From: Candidatus Brocadia sp.
Lineage (GTDB): Bacteria > Planctomycetota > Brocadiia > Brocadiales > Brocadiaceae
DNA length: 50,456 nucleotides
Direction: 5' to 3'
NCBI GenBank assembly: GCA_011525665.1
Contig: WYAU01000053.1
Span: forward strand, 1-50,456
The position numbers and the translations under genes were made by a program. Positions 27,992 to 36,308 of this stretch are shown one piece after another (position 1 is the first letter of the stretch; each line of letters begins with the position of its first letter). Under the pieces are notes generated by a model. The model saw only the letters and a list, made by a program, of their open reading frames with translations. It did no database searches and was not told the origin of the DNA.

Positions 27992-29374
27992 TTAAAATAC
28001 GATCTGATATTGCATCCTGATCCTGTTTTCGTTCCTGTCATGATCGTCGCCCTTTTCTGTCACAAAGTGTCCTGCATCCGCCTGTATCTTCGATCGGTGT
28101 CCTCTAAAATAATAGTTTATGCCGCCGCTGTATTCTCTCTCAATATTATCATTAACATCTTCGTCGGGATCAAACATGGAATAACGGGCGGCGAACTCCA
28201 GCCTTTTGGGTATTACAAAATAGCCCGCCTGGGTAAAAAATCCATTCGACTCCACGGACTCTCCACCGGATTCAGGGTCATCGCTCCGCGCAAAAATTTC
28301 ATTGTGCCACGAAATTCCCCTGTATTTCATGCTGAGTTCCACCACTCCGAGTATGCCATCGGAATCCACAAGCTTTTCATCTCTCTCTTTAGGGTTAACA
28401 ACCACGGATGCCGCCACCGATGCCTTGAATTTTTCCGTAAAATTCAGGTCGGATTCGTCAACGGTATCGTATTTTCCGAACGGGTTATATCGTATATTAA
28501 ACACGTACATGAGTTCATTGTTGAGATTGTCATCGGTGCCCCTGTCTTCAGGTTCTTCACCAGCGCCCTGAAAAATTGCCGCATGGTATTCCATGTATCC
28601 ATCAAAGGGTTTTCCATAAATATCAAATCCATAATCACGGTCCTGATCAAATTGCTCACTGGCAATGGATCTGTCCTGGAACAGGAGTTTCGCAGAGGTT
28701 GTCATCCTTTGTTGATTAAACGGCACCTTAAAATATCCAATCTTGGCATTTAATGCTTCCAGCGGAGTCCAGTATACATAAAAATCCCTTATGCCTACAT
28801 CAAAGCTGTCACCATCAATTTCGACATAGTAATGTATTATTTTGCTATAGACATTTCCCCCGAGGCTAAGCCGTGCCCTGCGCACATCAATATTATTCGT
28901 GTCTCGCTTCCCAAAATCTTCATCATTATCCTTAAATGTATAACGGAATTGCAACCTGCCACCGATGCCAAGTGAATATTTGTCGTCGGGCGATTTAAAC
29001 ACTATTGAGAATTTCTCTTCATCGGGCGTATAGAGAGCCGTCAGACCCGGCATGCCAAGCCCCATTTTCTTTCGCGCCTCTTCTGAAGCAAGATAATCCT
29101 CAATTTCGTGTTTAATCTCTTCCTTTGTTACCGGCGGTTTCTCAACGCTCAAAGCCTCTATCCGGGTTTTTAAGGCCTGTATCTGCTCCTGCTGTTTCCG
29201 AAACAACTCCTCCATTTGCTTCAACTGCCATTTTAGATCCTCCGCCTCATCTTTTACCGCCTCTTCCGGCTGCACCGTTTGCTGGGCGAACGCAGTGGAC
29301 AACATACTGCCGCTGAATACGTTACCCATTATCATTACAGACGACAATACCCCTTTATGCCATTTATTCCACAT
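27992..29374 (-). CDS. phosphate-selective porin (OprP/OprO type)
   Basis: An outer-membrane protein of 460 residues. A signal peptide (about 1-31, ending STAFAQQ) is followed by a short coiled coil (about 42-72, LKWQLKQMEELFRKQQEQ) as in periplasmic trimerisation segments of porins. A beta-barrel follows with alternating strands (LGIGGRLQFRYTF, KIIHYYVEIDGD, KIGYFKVPFNQQ) and a terminal Phe in MQYQIVF, the BAM recognition end. The FKVPFNQQR segment and strand layout fit the Porin_O_P family. GGAGGG seven bases before the ATG fixes the start. It is first in the run with pstS, pstC, pstA, pstB and phoU, consistent with phosphate or polyphosphate uptake across the outer membrane. Confidence 0.88.
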   Translation of the reverse strand: MWNKWHKGVLSSVMIMGNVFSGSMLSTAFAQQTVQPEEAVKDEAEDLKWQLKQMEELFRKQQEQIQALKTRIEALSVEKPPVTKEEIKHEIEDYLASEEARKKMGLGMPGLTALYTPDEEKFSIVFKSPDDKYSLGIGGRLQFRYTFKDNDEDFGKRDTNNIDVRRARLSLGGNVYSKIIHYYVEIDGDSFDVGIRDFYVYWTPLEALNAKIGYFKVPFNQQRMTTSAKLLFQDRSIASEQFDQDRDYGFDIYGKPFDGYMEYHAAIFQGAGEEPEDRGTDDNLNNELMYVFNIRYNPFGKYDTVDESDLNFTEKFKASVAASVVVNPKERDEKLVDSDGILGVVELSMKYRGISWHNEIFARSDDPESGGESVESNGFFTQAGYFVIPKRLEFAARYSMFDPDEDVNDNIEREYSGGINYYFRGHRSKIQADAGHFVTEKGDDHDRNENRIRMQYQIVF

Positions 29375-29469
29375 TTACAATCCCTCCTTTTCCACGAACA
29401 GATCTTTTCGACAACAGTACAAAAAACGTCCCTTTAAATTAAACCTACGGGAACTTACTTCCTCTGCTT

Positions 29470-29487
29470 CCCTCCGTTTTCGGAGGG
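29470..29487. promoter_or_regulatory. stable hairpin in the porin/pst leader region
   Basis: A perfect 7-bp stem CCCTCCG/CGGAGGG with a TTTT loop lies about 95 bases upstream of the porin start, in a 250-base gap after the EAL gene. It could be part of a structured 5' leader or a terminator for the EAL gene. I did not find a clear Pho-box pair nearby. Confidence 0.45.
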
Positions 29488-29627
29488 CCATTGAAACACG
29501 TACATTAGGCCTTTTGGCGACTTTGGCAACGTGCCGTGTCAAGGCGCGCCTCAACACCACGTAGTTTGCGGGAGGATATTTATTGCAGGAGGATATTATT
29601 GCCACACCGCCAGCATATTTTCCTTTT

Positions 29628-30449
29628 TCATACCGGCTCATCATTAAAGAAAAGGGATGGCTCGCCAAGGTAGTATCCCTGAAGCAATTCGATATCCATG
29701 CCCAGGACCCTTTCGCTCTCTCCCTTTCGTTCTATATCCTTTGCTATAACCTTTATACCGACCCTGTGGCATGTAGCAACAACACGGTCAACAAGATTCA
29801 AATCTCCCTTTGATTTCTCCGTGTTCGACATGCGGTGTATGTCTATTTTTATAAAGTCCGGCTCGATACGTGAGAGCATCTTTAAACCATGATAGCCGGC
29901 GTCAAAGTCATCTATGGCTATTTTATAACCCTCATCCTTATAGCAGGAAACTATCCGTTTGAAGAGGTCATAGTCATGAATGACGCTTTTTTCGATAATC
30001 TCGAAGACGATCTTTCCTTTTGATAAACCCCACCTCTCGACAAACTCTCCGGTCGCCTGAATTCCGTAAGAATTGTCCATCATTGTTTTTACACATATAT
30101 TGATGAATAAATACATATCCTTCCGGCGTATTTCCCAGGTAGCCGCTTCTCTCATGGCATTCTCCTGGCACAGGGAATCAAGGAAAGCGATGACATTTCC
30201 CCCAAGAACCTTTCTGGACAACTCGCCGGTATTGACATAACGCTCATCCCCCTTTATTCTTGTCAATGCCTCATAGCCGTAAATAGCGCCACTCTTTGCA
30301 AAAAAGATCGGCTGAAAATAGACTGACAGGGCATTGTCATTCAATAATCCGGGGATTTCTCGCCGGTTGATTTCACGAAAATCACGCGCTGTGGAAGAAC
30401 CACTCCCGCAATCTTTTCTCTTCCGTGCCGGTTTTACAGCCATCTCCAC
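29628..30449 (-). CDS. EAL-domain protein, probably degenerate c-di-GMP phosphodiesterase
   Basis: 273 residues, essentially a lone EAL domain. Conserved positions present: YEALTR (EAL motif), FINICVK (metal-ligand Asn), FEIIEK (Glu), IDDFDAGYHG (Asp-Asp), IKIDI (Lys) and LLQGYYLGEP (Gln). The EGVE motif reads KDIE. In the RocR numbering the first Glu of EGVE (Glu352) is the general base, and here it is Lys, so hydrolysis is doubtful and a c-di-GMP-binding role is possible. The start is a GTG at 30449 or an ATG two codons in. No transmembrane or sensory domain is fused. It is transcribed toward the porin/pst genes with about 250 bases between. Confidence 0.85.
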   Translation of the reverse strand: MEMAVKPARKRKDCGSGSSTARDFREINRREIPGLLNDNALSVYFQPIFFAKSGAIYGYEALTRIKGDERYVNTGELSRKVLGGNVIAFLDSLCQENAMREAATWEIRRKDMYLFINICVKTMMDNSYGIQATGEFVERWGLSKGKIVFEIIEKSVIHDYDLFKRIVSCYKDEGYKIAIDDFDAGYHGLKMLSRIEPDFIKIDIHRMSNTEKSKGDLNLVDRVVATCHRVGIKVIAKDIERKGESERVLGMDIELLQGYYLGEPSLFFNDEPV

Positions 30450-30566
30450 CGCCAGTCAGGGGTTATACGTTCATTTTGCGCTTCGACAGTCACAGGGGAA
30501 TTATAATATTTTTTATTAAGGAACTATTAACAAAATATGAATTATTCATTAAAATCTATTTTCAGC

Positions 30567-31181
30567 CTACAATTTCACCACGATCACCTGCACCAGCCCG
30601 ATGATGAATCCCACCACAGCACCCATAATTTCCACAAATTTGAATTCTCTTTTCATAATGGAGACGAGTATTTCTTCCAGCTTATCGGACGAAAAGTTGG
30701 CCACCTTGCCGGCAATGGTAGCTTCCATATCCACCACGTCCAGCGCTTTTTCTATACCCTGTTTATACGTATCTAAAATAAGGGGGAGGAGCGTCTCGAT
30801 TTCCTTCAAAGTAACGTCTTTGAATTGACGGATGATGTAATTATAGATGAACATCACGATTTGTGGATACGCCTCTTTTAACTTTGTGTTCAAAAAATTA
30901 TGCACATGTCTGTCTATCAGTGCTTTTACTTCATGATCGATGTTTGATTGGATGATTTTTTCTTTTATATCGCGGGAAGAAACCAGTTCCCGGGCCACGA
31001 TCCTCCCCAATTTATCAGCAAAAATCCTTTGCCTTTTGGGAAATACGCCCTGGATCTCAAAGCAACCTATCTTGATTGGCTTCTTTGGGTGAAACAGCAT
31101 TTTAATGGCTATCAGGTTGGTAAACCAGCCAATTAATGCGGCAACAAGAGGCAATTCAACGCATTGAATGATATTGTTCAT
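30567..31181 (-). CDS. DUF445-family membrane protein
   Basis: A 204-residue protein with an N-terminal membrane segment in the DUF445/YheB pattern (AALIGWFTNLIAIKMLFHP, then FPKRQRIFADKLG), a helical middle and a C-terminal hydrophobic segment (about 185-204, AVVGFIIGLVQVIVV). The conserved N-I-A-I/V-x-M-L-F-x-P motif is intact. Biochemical function is unknown for the family. It is last on the minus strand after the HMA-like and DUF3562-like genes, 34 bases from the former, so it is probably part of the P-type ATPase cluster and may help anchor or organise envelope components. Confidence 0.8.
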   Translation of the reverse strand: MNNIIQCVELPLVAALIGWFTNLIAIKMLFHPKKPIKIGCFEIQGVFPKRQRIFADKLGRIVARELVSSRDIKEKIIQSNIDHEVKALIDRHVHNFLNTKLKEAYPQIVMFIYNYIIRQFKDVTLKEIETLLPLILDTYKQGIEKALDVVDMEATIAGKVANFSSDKLEEILVSIMKREFKFVEIMGAVVGFIIGLVQVIVVKL

Positions 31182-31215
31182 GGCTCCGGAAAAATGAGGG
31201 TGTGATGATTGTGGT

Positions 31216-31500
31216 TTAATTTCTCAATAATTTTTGTATCTCCGCATTGGATGAAAGAGAATCAAGGGCGGATTGAATAAATTCCATGACGTCCACTTCC
31301 TTCGGTTCATACGTAATAACAAGGCTTCCCGCAAACGGGTTTGCCCTGATATCTTTTATTCCCGACGGTATGGAAATAAATGACAGGTTTTTAATGTGGT
31401 CGGGGACGTTTCTTGCCATAACCAGCCTTTTTATAAGAGGCACTCTCAATCGTATACGTCCGGCGATGTGGTGGACAACGTCATACGCAATCATGCACAA
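31216..31500 (-). CDS. cysteine-less HMA-like domain protein (HMA_2 type)
   Basis: 94 residues with the beta-alpha-beta-beta-alpha-beta ferredoxin-like fold of heavy-metal-associated domains, as in HMA_2: HHIAGRIRLRVPLIK (strand 1 and loop), helix, IKDIRANPFAGSLVITYEP (strands 2-3) and a C-terminal helix. The metal-binding CxxC of classic HMA domains is replaced by AGRIR. The same AGR-x-R signature is in the N-terminus of the P-type ATPase and in the product of 38114-38488, so these are paralogous modules. The start overlaps the end of the DUF3562-like gene by 10 bases, showing tight coupling. Confidence 0.75.
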   Translation of the reverse strand: MCMIAYDVVHHIAGRIRLRVPLIKRLVMARNVPDHIKNLSFISIPSGIKDIRANPFAGSLVITYEPKEVDVMEFIQSALDSLSSNAEIQKLLRN

Positions 31501-31733
31501 ACTCCTTCATGGGCTGATTCTGTCAATTTTAGGAGCATACCCATTACCTCCCTCTTTACCAAAATGGGTAAAAAATCCTTGACCCTGGCGTGTTCTTTCA
31601 TTTTTTCCAATGCCGCTTCGTAAATCAAACCGACCTTCTCCTCGGGAATCCCCGTTTCCTTTGCAATGGCGCGAATGGCATTCAGATGGAGTTTTTCTTC
31701 GATCTCGTTTTCATATAAGAGAATAGTGCCCAT
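31491..31733 (-). CDS. small DUF3562-like helical protein
   Basis: 80 residues, all-helical. HLNAIRAIAKETGIPEEKVGLIYE...ARVKDFLPILVKREVMGML matches the pattern I know as DUF3562 (an ETG-P-x-E-x-V-x-x-x-Y-E block, then R-x-x-D-F-L-P-x-L-x-x-R-x-V). Function is unknown. Members tend to lie beside metal-transport or envelope genes. Here it overlaps the next HMA-like gene by 10 bases and follows an mgtE remnant. An intact homologous cluster might therefore have had MgtE between MetK and this gene. Confidence 0.65.
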   Translation of the reverse strand: MGTILLYENEIEEKLHLNAIRAIAKETGIPEEKVGLIYEAALEKMKEHARVKDFLPILVKREVMGMLLKLTESAHEGVCA

Positions 31734-31774
31734 AGTGCAGATTTCCTATGCCCATTTTTCAGGTCTGTAAGGGT

Positions 31775-31880
31775 TCACATAATCAGTACATTGGCGATAA
31801 CAAGGTAGATAAGCAAACTTAACACATCTTGAATAATCGTGGCAACGGGGCCGCTCCCCAATGCGGGGTCTTTGCCTGTG
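31775..31880 (-). pseudogene. C-terminal remnant of MgtE-type Mg2+ transporter
   Basis: On the minus strand the sequence just after the metK stop reads GKDPALGSGPVATIIQDVL followed by SLLIYLVIANVLIM and a stop. This is the last transmembrane part of MgtE, whose family signature is DPA-x-x-(S/A)-GP-x-x-T-x-x-D. Nothing else of the ~450-residue transporter is present, and the fragment begins directly at the metK end. It is too short for function. It suggests that an mgtE gene was replaced or deleted when the metK/P-type ATPase block arrived. Confidence 0.7.
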
Positions 31881-31885
31881 CAGAA

Positions 31886-33079
31886 TTATGTATACTTCAG
31901 GAGATTGACCTTGTCGATTAATTCCCATGGCAGCCCGATATCCATCCTGCCCACATGTCCGTAAGCCGCAAGTTTTTTGTAAAACCCACCCCTCACCAGT
32001 GATGGCATATACCTGAGGTTGAACTGTTTGATGATACTCGCGAGGCGAAAATCAAAGTGTCTCTCAACGCGCCTGGCGATTTCGTCATCAGATATTTTCC
32101 CCGTGCTGAATGTTTCCACCTGAATGCTTACCGGCCTTGACATCCCTATGGAATAACTGAGCTGAACTTCACATTCATCGGCAAGTCCTGCGGCAACCAC
32201 ATTTTTTGCCGCATACCGGGCTGCATATGCGCCTACCCTGTCAATCCTCGTCGGATCCTTGCCGCTGAGGGCAGCCCCGCTGTGACGCGCATATTCCCCA
32301 TACGTATCTATGGCATTTTTTCGTCCCGTGAGTCCGGAATGTACAGACGGCCCTCCCATAACAAAGGGACCGTCAGGATTGACAAATATCCTCGTTCTGC
32401 CGTCAGGCTGAATAGGTTCATCGCGAAAGACGGACTCAACCACGGCCTCCCGCACGTCGCCTTCCAGTTTCTGCAACGTCGGCGCATCAGCCCTTTTCTG
32501 GCTTGCAATGACCGTTAAGCTATGAATCCTGTAAGGCTTCCGATTCCGGTACTCTATACCCACCTGTGTCTTGCCGTCGGGTTCAAGATACGGGAGTATT
32601 TTTTGAAGCCTTGCGGAAGTGAGCTTTCGGGAAAGCCTGTGGGCAAGCCATATGGGTAGCGGCATGAATGCCGGTGTCTGGCTGCACGCAAAACCAAAAA
32701 CGGTAACCTGATTTTTTACCGGAATCCTTTCAATTTCCTCGTCAGACAGCGTCCTTTCGTCAAAGTAACGATACTCATCCTCCGGCATCTCTTTCAGGCT
32801 GGTAACGATGCCACAGGTCTTTCCGTTGAAGGATTGCTGCTCATAGCCGATCTGATTAATGACCTGACGGGCGATATTCGGAAAATCTGCAATCACGTCC
32901 GAAACAAATCTCGCCGCTATGAATATAATGGAAGTAGATACAGCGCATTCAGCGATTATCGAAGAAAAGGGATTTTGCTGCAGGAAGTGATCAACTATCG
33001 CATCGCTGATCAAATCACACAGTTTATCCGGGTGTCCTTCTGTCACGGATTCAGAGGTAAAGATAAAGTCGTTTTTCAT
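31886..33079 (-). CDS. metK: divergent S-adenosylmethionine synthetase (MetK-like)
   Basis: About 397 residues from the ATG at 33079, preceded by AAGGA. Conserved features are SESVTEGHPDKLCD with the catalytic HPDK, SGKDPTRIDR (phosphate-binding loop), AAYAARY-like YAARYAAKNVVAAGLAD and SIGMSRPVSI. Several nearly invariant sites are altered. The usual GDAGLTGRK reads VHSGLTGRK, and the GE-ITT segment after the first strand reads FIAARFVSDV. The usual housekeeping sequence differs at many positions along the N-terminal half. Its start codon overlaps the P-type ATPase stop (ATGA), so the two are translationally coupled. It may be a specialised paralogue making SAM, or a related compound, for this cluster. 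Without another metK in view I cannot exclude that it is the only one. Confidence 0.8.
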   Translation of the reverse strand: MKNDFIFTSESVTEGHPDKLCDLISDAIVDHFLQQNPFSSIIAECAVSTSIIFIAARFVSDVIADFPNIARQVINQIGYEQQSFNGKTCGIVTSLKEMPEDEYRYFDERTLSDEEIERIPVKNQVTVFGFACSQTPAFMPLPIWLAHRLSRKLTSARLQKILPYLEPDGKTQVGIEYRNRKPYRIHSLTVIASQKRADAPTLQKLEGDVREAVVESVFRDEPIQPDGRTRIFVNPDGPFVMGGPSVHSGLTGRKNAIDTYGEYARHSGAALSGKDPTRIDRVGAYAARYAAKNVVAAGLADECEVQLSYSIGMSRPVSIQVETFSTGKISDDEIARRVERHFDFRLASIIKQFNLRYMPSLVRGGFYKKLAAYGHVGRMDIGLPWELIDKVNLLKYT

Positions 33080-36000
33080 GGTATCATTCCTTTTTCCCCG
33101 TCTTTTTTGACGCTTTCGTTTATGAGGAGCGGCATGATGGCGCTCCCGCAAACCACCAGACCGTCAAGGATGCCGATGGGCGAAAGTCTCAGGATATTTC
33201 TCAATCCGGGAACGGCAAGCGTCAATATCTGGAGAAACAGGGAGCCACCAACGGCAATGTTCAGGTATTTATTGAGAGGCAATGGCGGACGGTTTCTCAA
33301 TCTATCAAAAATGCTGTGTGTCTCCGAGCGGCTGCTTATTGCATGAAGGAGCTGTGCTGTTGTCAGGCTTAAAAAGGAGAGGGTACCTGCCCTCGGTCCC
33401 ATGCCATATCGCAGTACACCGTACAGATAAGCGCCGAGCGCACCCGCAGAAAGCGTTGATGCTTCCAGGGTGATCCGTTTAAAATCAGCGCCCTTGATAA
33501 TGTGCTCATGGGGATTCCGGGGCGGCCTTTTCAGCACATCCGGCTCCGGCGGCTCCAGTGAAAGCGCAATGGCAGGAAATACGTCTGACATAAGGTTTAT
33601 CCAGAGGAGTTGCATAGAATTCAGAGGCTGCCCCAGTCCTCCGGAAATAGCCCCAAACGTGACGATTATCTCACTGAGGTTCGTCGAGAGCAGAAAGCGG
33701 AGCGATTTTCTGATATTATTGTATATCGTCCTTCCGTGACTTACCGCAGTCACCATCGTATCGAGGTTGTCATCCTCCAGAACGATATCCGCCACCTCTC
33801 TTGCCACGTCTGTTCCCGAGTGCCCCATAGCAATACCGATATCGGCCGCCTTCAGTGCTGGCCCGTCGTTGATCCCGTCCCCGGTCATGGCAACCACCTT
33901 GCCGGCCCGCTGGAGGGCCTGAACGATCTGGAGTTTGTGCGCAGGACTGACCCTTGCAAACACGTGCACCTTCTCACAGAGCACCTTCAGCACCTCCGGG
34001 TCAATATTTGTGAGATGGGAGGACTCAAGGATTTTCAGTTCGCCGTTCCCGCTCAGATTCAACTCTTTTCCTATTGCATATGCCGTCGGCGTCTGATCCC
34101 CGGTTATCATAACCGTATCAATACCGGCGCCGTGAAACTCACTGATCAACTCATTGACTCCCCTCCTGACCGGGTCTGTCATACCGATAAGGCCGAGCCA
34201 GATAAAACCGTTTTGCAAATCCGGCTCGTCCCCGTCATTCTCTGTATGCTGGTATGCAACGCCCAGCACCCGCAGGGCGCCGCCAGCCATGCGCTCATTT
34301 TCTTTCCCGAGCATCGCCCTGTCCTCATCCGTCAGGGGCATCTTTTCGCCATCCCTTATCTGCCATCTGCACATTGCCTGCACTTCGGCAGGATTTCCTT
34401 TCACGCCAATAAATTTTCTCTGCTGACAGGACCGGTGGATAGTAATCATGAAATTCCGTCTTTCCGCCCGGTGCTTTACGTGCAAAAGCGGATACCTTTC
34501 CCGGAGCGCTATTACATCAATCCCCGCGCTGATTGCCATCATAACAAAGGCGCTCTCGGTTGGAGATCCCCTCAGCGCATAACCGTCTTTTTGCACCTGT
34601 ACCTCGGTCTCATTGCACAGCGTTGTTACGTGAATGAGTTTCAGAAGTTCCTTGCATGCGTGCGGATTAAGCGTTTCGCTTTGTTGCAGAAACTTGCCAT
34701 CCGATACCTTCAATCGCTTCATACCGGCACACACCTCTACCACCGTCATCCTGTTCAGGGTGATCGTCCCGGTCTTGTCAAGGCAGATCGTCTGAATAGA
34801 ACCCAGCGACTCAACGGCATCAAGGTGGCGGATAATGACGTTGCGTTTTCGCATATTCATGATGCCAAGGGTAAGGGTTGTCGTGGCCACGGTCGGCAGC
34901 CCCTCCGGTATTGCAGCAACTGCAAGGGATATGGATATTTTGAGCATTTCAAGCAGGCCGTACCCCCTGAGGAGCCCAATGAAAAAGACGATCCCGCACA
35001 CGCCGCCCCCAATGGCAACCAGTTGTTTGCCAATCTTATTCAACTGCCTCTCCATGGGGGTTTCCGGCGGTTTTGCCTCCCCCACAAGAATCTGTATCTT
35101 GCCAATCTCGGTAAATCTCCCCGTTGCAATCACGATCGCGAGTCCCTGGCCGCCCGTGATCAGGGTGCCTGCATAGACCATATTCATTCTGTCCGCAACG
35201 GGAATCTCCCTTCTTTCAGGATTCACCGGAAGTGTCTCGGATATCTTCATAACCGGCAGGCTCTCTCCCGTCAGTGCAGACTCGTCCACGCTCAGAAGGC
35301 TAGCGTCAATGACCCTGCAATCCGCTGTGATATATACTCCCGCCCTGAGGAACAGAATATCGCCGGGAACAACCTCTTCTGCGCTGATCTCTTTCTGAAT
35401 GCCATCTCTGATTACCCGTGCGGACGGTCTGATAAGTCTCTTGAGGGAGTTGATGATCCTCTCCGCCTTTGTTTCCGTAATGTAACCGATTGCCGCATTG
35501 ATTGCAACAACACCCATGATTACCAGTGCGTCCGCGACACCGCCAGTGAATATCGATAATCCGGCCGCAATCATCAGGATCATCACCGGAATGGATCTGA
35601 ACTGTTCACACAAAATACTGAACGCAGAACGTGGAGGTGATTCCGGCATGACATTGTAACCGTATTGTTGCAATCGCCTGACGGCGACATGGGACGACAA
35701 ACCCTTATCCCTAGGAGATGAAAAACAATCCAACGCATACCGGACATCCTTGTAATGCCATGATTCTGCCCTTTGATCGACCGCACGAGCGGGAAGTTTT
35801 CCGTTACTTGCCCTTTTTTGTTTCTCACGCGCCTTGCCCTGCGGTTTTTTTCGTTCCGGAGTCAGCCAAATCCTTTTCGGTCTCTTCCGCTCCCGCCTTT
35901 CAGAAAAACGGCTGCCGCTTACCTCTTTGTACTCCAGCACAAAACCTTCTATGCGGGCGGCAATTTCCGAGTGCTTGTTGTACAATTCGTAAAACACAAG

Positions 36001-36168
36001 GACGTTTCCCGTCAATGCGCTCACAGAAAAACTCCGTATGCCGTCATCACCGGAAAGGCTTGACTCAAGGTGCCTTTTCAGAAGCTCAGATTGGTAAAGA
36101 CCTTTCACATTAAACCGTGCGCGTCCGGCCACCACGGTATGAACAGGTTGTACAAAGACTTCGCGCAT
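33076..36168 (-). CDS. P2-type cation-transporting ATPase with N-terminal HMA-like domain
   Basis: 1030 residues. Residues 1-80 form a cysteine-less HMA-like module (VVAGRARFNVKG). A basic linker follows (about 85-140, ERRERKRPKR...). The Ca2+-ATPase-like core begins with WHYKDVRYALDCF (cation ATPase N domain). Visible motifs are TGES (ALTGESLP), the M4 ion-site PEGLP (AAIPEGLPTVATTTL), the phosphorylation site DKTGT with Asp464, MITGDQ, and TGDGINDGPALK near the hinge. M6 reads NLMSDVFPAIALS. PEGLP and NLMSD-type M6 place it with P2A/P2B pumps moving Ca2+, Mn2+ or similar ions, not with P1B heavy-metal pumps, although the N-terminal fold resembles a P1B metal-binding domain. It is followed by overlapping metK and preceded by the amphipathic-repeat gene. 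Confidence 0.9.
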   Translation of the reverse strand: MREVFVQPVHTVVAGRARFNVKGLYQSELLKRHLESSLSGDDGIRSFSVSALTGNVLVFYELYNKHSEIAARIEGFVLEYKEVSGSRFSERRERKRPKRIWLTPERKKPQGKAREKQKRASNGKLPARAVDQRAESWHYKDVRYALDCFSSPRDKGLSSHVAVRRLQQYGYNVMPESPPRSAFSILCEQFRSIPVMILMIAAGLSIFTGGVADALVIMGVVAINAAIGYITETKAERIINSLKRLIRPSARVIRDGIQKEISAEEVVPGDILFLRAGVYITADCRVIDASLLSVDESALTGESLPVMKISETLPVNPERREIPVADRMNMVYAGTLITGGQGLAIVIATGRFTEIGKIQILVGEAKPPETPMERQLNKIGKQLVAIGGGVCGIVFFIGLLRGYGLLEMLKISISLAVAAIPEGLPTVATTTLTLGIMNMRKRNVIIRHLDAVESLGSIQTICLDKTGTITLNRMTVVEVCAGMKRLKVSDGKFLQQSETLNPHACKELLKLIHVTTLCNETEVQVQKDGYALRGSPTESAFVMMAISAGIDVIALRERYPLLHVKHRAERRNFMITIHRSCQQRKFIGVKGNPAEVQAMCRWQIRDGEKMPLTDEDRAMLGKENERMAGGALRVLGVAYQHTENDGDEPDLQNGFIWLGLIGMTDPVRRGVNELISEFHGAGIDTVMITGDQTPTAYAIGKELNLSGNGELKILESSHLTNIDPEVLKVLCEKVHVFARVSPAHKLQIVQALQRAGKVVAMTGDGINDGPALKAADIGIAMGHSGTDVAREVADIVLEDDNLDTMVTAVSHGRTIYNNIRKSLRFLLSTNLSEIIVTFGAISGGLGQPLNSMQLLWINLMSDVFPAIALSLEPPEPDVLKRPPRNPHEHIIKGADFKRITLEASTLSAGALGAYLYGVLRYGMGPRAGTLSFLSLTTAQLLHAISSRSETHSIFDRLRNRPPLPLNKYLNIAVGGSLFLQILTLAVPGLRNILRLSPIGILDGLVVCGSAIMPLLINESVKKDGEKGMIP

Positions 36169-36308
36169 AATCTCTCTTTATTTTCTCACGGTTCAGGTGA
36201 GGGATTTACACGGGTAATTCCTCTTGCGAATGAGGAGGAGAGGGGGTGTTTTTCACTGACTCATAGCATGGATCTGAAATTTGTTTCCGCAGGACGCCTG
36301 ATGGGACA

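Noticed and set aside
27836-28753. 305-codon plus-strand frame
   Set aside because: It is antisense to the porin gene, which has a signal peptide, barrel strands and a terminal Phe.
29375-29668. 97-codon minus-strand frame between the EAL and porin genes
   Set aside because: It overlaps the EAL gene end, is very basic, has no ribosome site and contains the hairpin; it is probably non-coding leader.
33610-35559. 649-codon plus-strand open frame
   Set aside because: It is antisense to the P-type ATPase, whose motifs (TGES, PEGLP, DKTGT) are all on the minus strand. The plus frame has Arg/His-rich composition with no recognisable domain.
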